DNA from: Neomelitea salexigens DSM 19753
GTDB taxonomy: Bacteria > Pseudomonadota > Gammaproteobacteria > Pseudomonadales > Spongiibacteraceae
Length of the DNA: 64,000 nt
Reading direction: 5' to 3'
Assembly (NCBI RefSeq): GCF_000422345.1
Contig: NZ_AULP01000001.1
Location: 434,001 to 498,000 of the forward strand
The notes under the pieces are model-generated. The model ran no database searches and was not told the DNA's origin. It saw only the letters and a program-made list of their open reading frames with translations. Made by a program: the position numbers and the translations under genes. Shown piece after piece: positions 58,967 to 64,000 of this stretch; positions within the stretch are counted from its first letter, which is position 1; the number at the start of each line of letters is the position of its first letter.

Positions 58967-61351
58967 TTATGCGTTCTCAGAGGGCACCGCAGCCTCCAAA
59001 CTCACTGGCAAGCTGATCGTGAAAACACTGCCCTCACCCGGGGTGGAAGAAACGGTGATTTCACCGCCGAGTTGTTGGCGAACAATACTGTAAACCAAAT
59101 GCAAACCGAGGCCAGCACTCGCCGCATTGGAGCCGCGACGGGTAGTAAAGAACGGTTCAAAGATACGCTCTCGCACGGCATCCGCCATCCCCTGACCATC
59201 ATCACTGAATCGCAATACAACGGTTTTTTCCGCGCGCACCACCGATAGGGTAATTCTGCCCTGCTGCCCCGCAACAAACGCGTGACTCAGCGCATTGTTC
59301 ATTAAGTTGACGATAACCTGGGTCAACCCGCCCGGGGCCGTTTCGATATAGATGTCGCGGGGGCACTCGAATTTCACGTCGTGTCCTGCACGACGATAAC
59401 TCGGAGAGAGGTGCAGCAACACATCGTGAAGGTAGTCATGCGGGTTAATTTGCCGGCGATCCTCAGAGGATTGATCCACAGACACTTGCTTAAAACTGCC
59501 TATCAAATTTCCGGCGCGCTGTAGATTATCCAGCACCATGGTTGCCGCTTCATTCATACGCAGCAGAATTGCATTGCGGCGCTGCTTGTCCGCTTCGTCA
59601 GGCACCAGTTCTGTAAAGGCCTCAAGTCGCTCCAGGTCGGCCTTAAACGTGGACTGCGCGGTAATGGCAATACCGATAGGGGTATTCAATTCATGGGCAA
59701 AACCGGCAACCATTCCGCCCAGCGCGGCCAGTTTTTCTGCCTCGACCAACTGCCCTTGCGCATCGCGCAATTGTTTGACGGTTTCAGCCAACTCGCGCCC
59801 GGATTCATCGGAGTGATACTTTGCCCCGGTCAATACCAGCAGCGACATCCCCAACAATCCGACAAACAACAATCCGGTGGCCAATACCCCCCAGGGCATC
59901 ACCGAACGACTATCGACCAAGAATTGCTGATTCCCACTGATCTCTAGACGCCAGGTTTGATCGGCAAACCCCAGCTCCCACACACGCCGAAATATCTCAC
60001 CTTTGCCATCACTCTCGCGGCCATCTGCGGCAAAAAGAAGCTGGGGCTCGCTCTCATCACTTAATAAACGCAGGGAAATACCCTGCAAGCTCTCGCCCTG
60101 GAGAGCCGCAGACATCAGATCCCCCAGGCGAAACACACCGGCAACATAGCCCTCCAACGCCCCGCCTTTTATCACGGGGAAGTAAACAACCTCGCCCAGT
60201 TGTTGCCCCCGCTCTTGTATCAAGCGCATTGGCGCTGTCGCTGAGGCCTCACCACTGGTAGCCGCCTTCATTAATGCATTGCGAGCAACCGGGTTAGAAC
60301 TGATATCGTAGCCATAGGCACGGCGATTATTGCTTAGTGGTTGTATATAGCGGATCACCACGTAACTTTCGCGGTTCGACGCCCGCATCCGTGTACCGTT
60401 GCGATCGACCTCTGTAAACACCACAGGTTCGCCCAACTCCTGGCTCATTATGCGCTCTAGCTCACCTCGCTCCGCATGGGCTATTACACGATTCCAGGCG
60501 ATGCCCTGGAAGCCGGGATTGCGCTGCAAGGCTCCCTGAACAAAACGCCTAAAGTCCTCCGGCGACACCTCAGATGATGACGCAAAGAACGCCTGCGCCG
60601 CGTAAAGGCTCTCAAAGTAACTATTCAGTACGGCATCGCTGCGCTGATACAACTGCCCCGCGTGGCGCTCAAAGGCCATCTCCTGGCGAGACAATTCCCA
60701 ACGGCTAGCGAACACGTATAGAAGAACAATGACAACAGATGCGAGCAACAGGACCCATGGCAATACGCGGTTTCGACTCTGCCAAATTCCCCTGGGTTGA
60801 GCTCGGTAGACAAAAATCAACGGGGCGACCAACATCACCCCAAGACCATCCCCCACCCACCAGGTGAACCAATTGTAAGGGATGTTTCCTGCCGCCAGCG
60901 CGCCAGCCTGCCACAGCGCAGCAGTCCCCACACTGGCGTTGAGCATACTGCCACCGCCGCACACCAGCACAATAAACTTCAGCACATCGCCACTGGTATC
61001 CAAGGTGATGGGGTAGCCAATGAAGCGCCGCAACAAATACACCGACACCACCGCCTGCAAGGCGGCACCCAACGCGATAATAAAAGGCAGCTGGGCGGAC
61101 GCTGCCCACGCCACTACCCCCTCCCCCCAGGTCAAAGCTCCGTAGCTATTAACCGCAAAAGAACCCAGCGCGATGGCAGGCCAAAACCGGTAGCCGTGCA
61201 GGAGTATCACCGCCAGCGCAATACCCGCCGAGGGCCAAATCGCCGTGGCATACCCAGGGGGGATCGCCAGCAACAATGCCAAACGCCCAACTAGAAAATA
61301 GCTGAGCGCCGTGAGCACGAAGACTTGCAGCGACGCTTTAGATATCTGCAT
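58967..61351 (-). CDS. MASE1-CHASE sensor histidine kinase
   Basis: A 794-residue hybrid-topology kinase. Residues 1-200 form a MASE1 multi-helix membrane domain (ATAIWPSAGIALAVILLHGY), then a helix and a CHASE periplasmic domain (VQGALQRNPGFQGIAWNRVI, VRYIQPL-type VIRYIQPLSNNRRAYGYDIS), another helix (GVLATGLLFVGLLGMSLLVL), a DHp motif (GMVAGFAHELNTPIG) and an ATPase domain (NLMNNALSHAF, DDGQGMADAV, SAGLGLHLVYSIV). The kinase part is a close paralogue of the kinase at 26.4-27.6 kb. I chose the ATG at 61349-61351, which overlaps the stop of a short leader frame; no response regulator gene is adjacent. Confidence 0.88.
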   Translation of the reverse strand: MQISKASLQVFVLTALSYFLVGRLALLLAIPPGYATAIWPSAGIALAVILLHGYRFWPAIALGSFAVNSYGALTWGEGVVAWAASAQLPFIIALGAALQAVVSVYLLRRFIGYPITLDTSGDVLKFIVLVCGGGSMLNASVGTAALWQAGALAAGNIPYNWFTWWVGDGLGVMLVAPLIFVYRAQPRGIWQSRNRVLPWVLLLASVVIVLLYVFASRWELSRQEMAFERHAGQLYQRSDAVLNSYFESLYAAQAFFASSSEVSPEDFRRFVQGALQRNPGFQGIAWNRVIAHAERGELERIMSQELGEPVVFTEVDRNGTRMRASNRESYVVIRYIQPLSNNRRAYGYDISSNPVARNALMKAATSGEASATAPMRLIQERGQQLGEVVYFPVIKGGALEGYVAGVFRLGDLMSAALQGESLQGISLRLLSDESEPQLLFAADGRESDGKGEIFRRVWELGFADQTWRLEISGNQQFLVDSRSVMPWGVLATGLLFVGLLGMSLLVLTGAKYHSDESGRELAETVKQLRDAQGQLVEAEKLAALGGMVAGFAHELNTPIGIAITAQSTFKADLERLEAFTELVPDEADKQRRNAILLRMNEAATMVLDNLQRAGNLIGSFKQVSVDQSSEDRRQINPHDYLHDVLLHLSPSYRRAGHDVKFECPRDIYIETAPGGLTQVIVNLMNNALSHAFVAGQQGRITLSVVRAEKTVVLRFSDDGQGMADAVRERIFEPFFTTRRGSNAASAGLGLHLVYSIVRQQLGGEITVSSTPGEGSVFTISLPVSLEAAVPSENA

Positions 61352-61383
61352 TAGATGTCTGCACGTTGAGCGCTCAGACGCAT
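61351..61383 (-). CDS. Putative 10-aa leader peptide before the MASE1 kinase
   Basis: A short frame, MRLSAQRADI, opens at an ATG with a strong ribosome site (AAGGAAGG, spacing 6) and ends in TAA that overlaps the kinase start as TAATG. The kinase itself has no good ribosome site. This arrangement suggests that the kinase is translated by coupling to the leader. It may also be chance, since the peptide has no special composition; a longer frame starting further upstream could instead be the kinase start. Confidence 0.35.
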   Translation of the reverse strand: MRLSAQRADI

Positions 61384-61711
61384 GATTAACCTTCCTTCTA
61401 CCGCGCACTCGACAATACCGCTGTCACCGAGCTATCGCCCACCACAAACCGTTAGTTCAACAGTAGTCTAGAGAAAAGCCCCCGGCGAACTAATAGGTAA
61501 ATTCGCCTAAGACGCCCTCGGGAGTATCGACATCGAGGATCGATGCCATCAGCCAAATGAATTAGGCCATAACGAAAATTTATAACAAATTGAAGTAATT
61601 AGCTTAAATTAGCGCACCGCGGTTTTATCGCTTCTTGGCGCTCAATGTAATATGCTATGCCGCTTTTACAAAACGCAACACCAAACCAAAATCAACAATG
61701 GATCTTTAAAG
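61384..61711. other. Gene-free interval between the MASE1 kinase and pntAA
   Basis: This 328-bp stretch must hold promoters for both divergent units. I see a small inverted repeat (CATCGA-GGA-TCGATG at 61531-61545) and an AT-rich stretch near 61565-61610, but no coding frame or RNA gene. The pntAA start has only a loose ribosome site (GGATC, ten bases from the ATG). Confidence 0.4.
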
Positions 61712-62845
61712 ATGCTCTTAGGAATTCCAAAAGAACTCGCCTCTGGGGAGAATCGAGTTGCGATCATTCCGAGCGATGCCAAGAAATTGGTCCGCGCGGG
61801 AGCCGCAGTTCAGATTGAAGCGGGGCTCGGCTTGGGCAGCGGTTTTAGCGATCAGGAATACGTCGATGCCGGCGCAACCGTTGTCGCAGACCGCAATGCG
61901 GTACTCTCTTCAGCAGACGTCGTCTTGCGCATTAGCAAGCCCTCTATTGAAGAAATCAAGCAACTCAAAGCCGGCTGCATTCACGTCAGCTACCTGGACC
62001 CTTTCAACGAGCACGAGCTGATTAAGGCCTTCCGCGACCAGCAAGTGACGGCGATCAGCATGGAGATGATTCCACGCAGCACGCGCTCACAAAAAATGGA
62101 CGCGCTCAGCTCGCAGGCCAGCCTGGCTGGTTATGTGATGGTGCTGCTGGCAACCACTAAACTGCCACGTATCCTGCCAATGATGATGACGCCAGCCGGT
62201 ACATTGAAGCCCGCTACCGTATTCATCATCGGTGCCGGTGTTGCCGGTCTGCAAGCTATTGCCACTGCAAAACGCCTGGGCGCCAAAGTCGTTGCCTTTG
62301 ATACCCGCGACGTCGTTGCTGAGCAGGTTCGTTCGCTGGGCGGCAAGTTCCTCGAAATCGACCTCGGTGAAACCGGGCAAACCAAAGATGGTTATGCTGT
62401 CGAGCTCACCGAAGAGCAGCGTCAACTGCAGCTCGAAGGTCAGAAGAAACAGATTGCCGAGTCCGACATCGTTATTACCACTGCCCAGGTATTCGGTCGC
62501 AAGCCGCCTGTACTGGTCACCAAAGACATGGTTGCTGGCATGAAGCCCGGCAGCGTGATTGTCGATATGGCCGCGGAAACCGGCGGTAACGTCGAAGGCT
62601 CTGTAGCCGGCGAAACCGTTGAAGTGGACGGCGTAACAATCATTGGTAACGGCAACTGGGCTAACTACGTTAGCCGCGACGCCAGCCAAATGTACTCATC
62701 CAACCTTTTCAACTTGGTTGACGAAGGCTGGGATAAAGAAAAACAAGCGATGGTTATCGACTTCGAAAACGACATTCTGCAAGGCTGTGTAATCACTCAT
62801 AGCGGCGAAATCGTTAACGACACCATCAAAAACCTGATTAAGTAG
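61712..62845 (+). CDS. pntAA: NAD(P) transhydrogenase subunit alpha part 1 (NAD-binding)
   Basis: Soluble NAD-binding subunit of the proton-translocating transhydrogenase that makes NADPH from NADH. The 377-residue protein starts MLLGIPKELASGENRVAIIP and contains IIGAGVAGLQAIATAKRLGA for the dinucleotide and SLGGKFLEIDL; the mobile loop ends with KDGYAVELTEEQ. The ATG at 61712 fits the family start, although the frame is open 20 codons further. It is the first gene of a three-gene operon, the split arrangement common in many bacteria. Confidence 0.95.
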   Translation: MLLGIPKELASGENRVAIIPSDAKKLVRAGAAVQIEAGLGLGSGFSDQEYVDAGATVVADRNAVLSSADVVLRISKPSIEEIKQLKAGCIHVSYLDPFNEHELIKAFRDQQVTAISMEMIPRSTRSQKMDALSSQASLAGYVMVLLATTKLPRILPMMMTPAGTLKPATVFIIGAGVAGLQAIATAKRLGAKVVAFDTRDVVAEQVRSLGGKFLEIDLGETGQTKDGYAVELTEEQRQLQLEGQKKQIAESDIVITTAQVFGRKPPVLVTKDMVAGMKPGSVIVDMAAETGGNVEGSVAGETVEVDGVTIIGNGNWANYVSRDASQMYSSNLFNLVDEGWDKEKQAMVIDFENDILQGCVITHSGEIVNDTIKNLIK

Positions 62846-62854
62846 GAGACAAAG

Positions 62855-63139
62855 ATGGAAATTGTATTTCTTGCTTTCATCTTGATGCTGTCGATATTTC
62901 TCGGCTTCGAGCTGATCAACAAAGTACCCGCAACGCTGCACACTCCGCTGATGTCGGGCTCAAACGCTATTTCTGGGATCACCCTGGTCGGTGCACTGAC
63001 CTCGGCAGGTGCCGAGCACACCCAGCTGGCAACCGTTCTTGGTACTGCCGCTGTCGCGTTTGCCACCATCAACGTTATCGGCGGCTATATGGTTACCGAC
63101 CGTATGCTGGCCATGTTTAAGAAAAAAGAGGACGCATAA
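62855..63139 (+). CDS. pntAB: NAD(P) transhydrogenase subunit alpha part 2 (membrane)
   Basis: Small membrane subunit of 94 residues with three membrane helices (VFLAFILMLSIFLGFELINK, GITLVGALTSAG, VLGTAAVAFATINVIGGYMV). The sequence VPATLHTPLMSGSNAISGIT is the conserved signature of this segment in the fused PntA protein. It is 9 bp after pntAA and 3 bp before pntB. Together the subunits form the proton channel. Confidence 0.95.
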   Translation: MEIVFLAFILMLSIFLGFELINKVPATLHTPLMSGSNAISGITLVGALTSAGAEHTQLATVLGTAAVAFATINVIGGYMVTDRMLAMFKKKEDA

Positions 63140-63142
63140 ACC

Positions 63143-64000
63143 ATGGGTACTGAATTGCTGGTCAATCTGTCCTATGTGGCAGCGGCCGTACTGTTTATTT
63201 TTGGCCTTAAAATGCTGGGCTCACCCGCCACAGCACGTAAAGGTAACTTTGTATCAGCGGTAGGTATGTTTATCGCTGTGGTCGTCACCTTGCTCGACCA
63301 AAGCATTATCGATTACAAGTGGATCGCGGTGGGTATCGCGGTTGGCGGTATTATCGGCGCCGTTGTTGCGCGCTCTGTCGCCATGACGTCAATGCCTGAG
63401 ATGGTTGCTCTGTTTAACGGCTTTGGCGGTATCGCCAGTTTGCTGGTTGGCTGGGCCGCTCTGTACGGCATGGACGCTAGCACCTTCCAAATGGTCACGA
63501 TCGTTCTGTCGATCCTGATCGGTGGCATCACTTTCACTGGCTCTTTGATTGCCTACGGCAAGCTGAGCGAGAGAATGCCTGGGCGTCCACTGGTATTTGC
63601 TGGCCAGCGCTTTTTCAACATCGCGCTGATTATTGCCATCATTGCTTGCTCAGTATTGTTTGCTATGAATCCCGACGTAAGCCTTTACCTCTACTTGGTA
63701 ATCGGCCTGTCGTGTTTGCTGGGTGTCATGCTGGTAATCCCCATCGGCGGTGCCGATATGCCAGTGGTTATCTCCCTGCTTAACAGCTACTCAGGCCTTG
63801 CAGCCTGTGCCGCGGGTTTCGCGATCAACAACATCATCCTGATCGTCGCCGGTTCGCTGGTTGGCGCAAGTGGTATCATCCTGACTCAAATCATGTGTAA
63901 AGCCATGAACCGTTCACTGAGCAATGTATTGTTCAGCGGCTTCAGTGCTGTTGCAGGTGGTGGTGGCGCTGCCAAAATTGAAGGCGAAGCCAAGGCCATG
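63143..64000 (+). CDS. pntB: NAD(P) transhydrogenase subunit beta, truncated by the window
   Basis: The first 286 residues of the beta subunit: about eight membrane helices and the start of the link to the NADP-binding domain, which lies outside the window. The N-terminus is MGTELLVNLSYVAAAVLFIF; signatures are ALFNGFGGIASLLVG, IGGADMPVVISLLNSYSGLA and GFAINNIILIVAG. It begins 3 bp after pntAB. The end is cut by the window edge, not broken. Confidence 0.95.
   Translation, partial: MGTELLVNLSYVAAAVLFIFGLKMLGSPATARKGNFVSAVGMFIAVVVTLLDQSIIDYKWIAVGIAVGGIIGAVVARSVAMTSMPEMVALFNGFGGIASLLVGWAALYGMDASTFQMVTIVLSILIGGITFTGSLIAYGKLSERMPGRPLVFAGQRFFNIALIIAIIACSVLFAMNPDVSLYLYLVIGLSCLLGVMLVIPIGGADMPVVISLLNSYSGLAACAAGFAINNIILIVAGSLVGASGIILTQIMCKAMNRSLSNVLFSGFSAVAGGGGAAKIEGEAKAM

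Noticed and set aside
62087-62689. A 200-codon minus-strand frame opposite pntAA
   Set aside because: The plus strand carries an unmistakable transhydrogenase subunit; the antisense frame is a shadow with no recognisable features.
1-64000. CRISPR array, insertion sequence, integrase or prophage segment
   Set aside because: I saw no regularly spaced repeats, transposase or integrase motifs, or phage structural genes on either strand; the tRNA pair is not flanked by an integrase.

Overview
The window looks like the chromosome of a free-living, probably marine gammaproteobacterium, near the Cellvibrionales/Spongiibacteraceae or Pseudomonadales. This is an inference from gene content: a FabY-type ketoacyl synthase, Pseudomonas-like NadK, PAPS-reductase-type CysH, DUF3080, DUF1853, DUF2797 and DUF1315 proteins, and three-part PntAA-AB-B. 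I see no phage, transposon, CRISPR array or other clear island. Most of it reads as core chromosome.

Layout. 1-4.2 kb: the end of a class V aminotransferase gene, a DnaQ-like exonuclease fused to a GIY-YIG nuclease, a small ORF, a secreted glutathione peroxidase and a DUF3080 lipoprotein. 4.3-15.3 kb: a complete type II secretion operon on the minus strand, gspC-D-E-F-G-H-I-J-K-L-M-N, with mostly overlapping cistrons. 15.4-22.4 kb: a DUF3012 lipoprotein, rubredoxin, a second stand-alone GspC-like protein, DusC, a DUF2505 protein, a split YeeE/YedE transporter, a patatin and a beta-lactamase-fold hydrolase. 22.5-27.6 kb: a four-gene signalling cluster (histidine kinase, DUF3369 response regulator, receiver-kinase hybrid without its phospho-accepting His, GGDEF-EAL protein). 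27.8-41.4 kb: housekeeping and conserved genes (UbiB-like, acetoacetate decarboxylase-like, MarC, PyrD, CysH, PepN, DUF2797, DUF1315, GlpG, NadK, DUF1853, a D-cysteine desulfhydrase-like enzyme and a coiled-coil protein).

41.5-42.8 kb: tRNA-Asp and tRNA-Val behind a strong promoter, queD, and a 465-bp AT-rich gap between converging genes that contains DnaA-box-like 9-mers. 42.8-53.8 kb: a quinone-oxidoreductase-like dehydrogenase, a PQQ/haem alcohol dehydrogenase, an acyltransferase, an operon of SRPBCC protein, nitroreductase and dienoyl-CoA isomerase-like enzyme, a PilZ protein, FabY, an AraC regulator, CvfB and a PNPOx-like protein. 53.8-59 kb: an RND efflux pump with a divergent TetR regulator and a long palindromic operator. 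59-64 kb: a MASE1-CHASE histidine kinase preceded by a possible leader peptide, then pntAA-pntAB-pntB, the last running off the window.

The points I find most worth following are the orphan GspC paralogue close to the secretion operon, the signalling cluster with a tandemly duplicated receiver and a kinase half lacking its His, the 10-codon leader coupled to the MASE1 kinase, the DNA repeats in front of cysH and between ubiB and the ADC-like gene, and the non-coding gap at 42.35-42.82 kb. I did not find a convincing new multi-gene defence or biosynthetic system.
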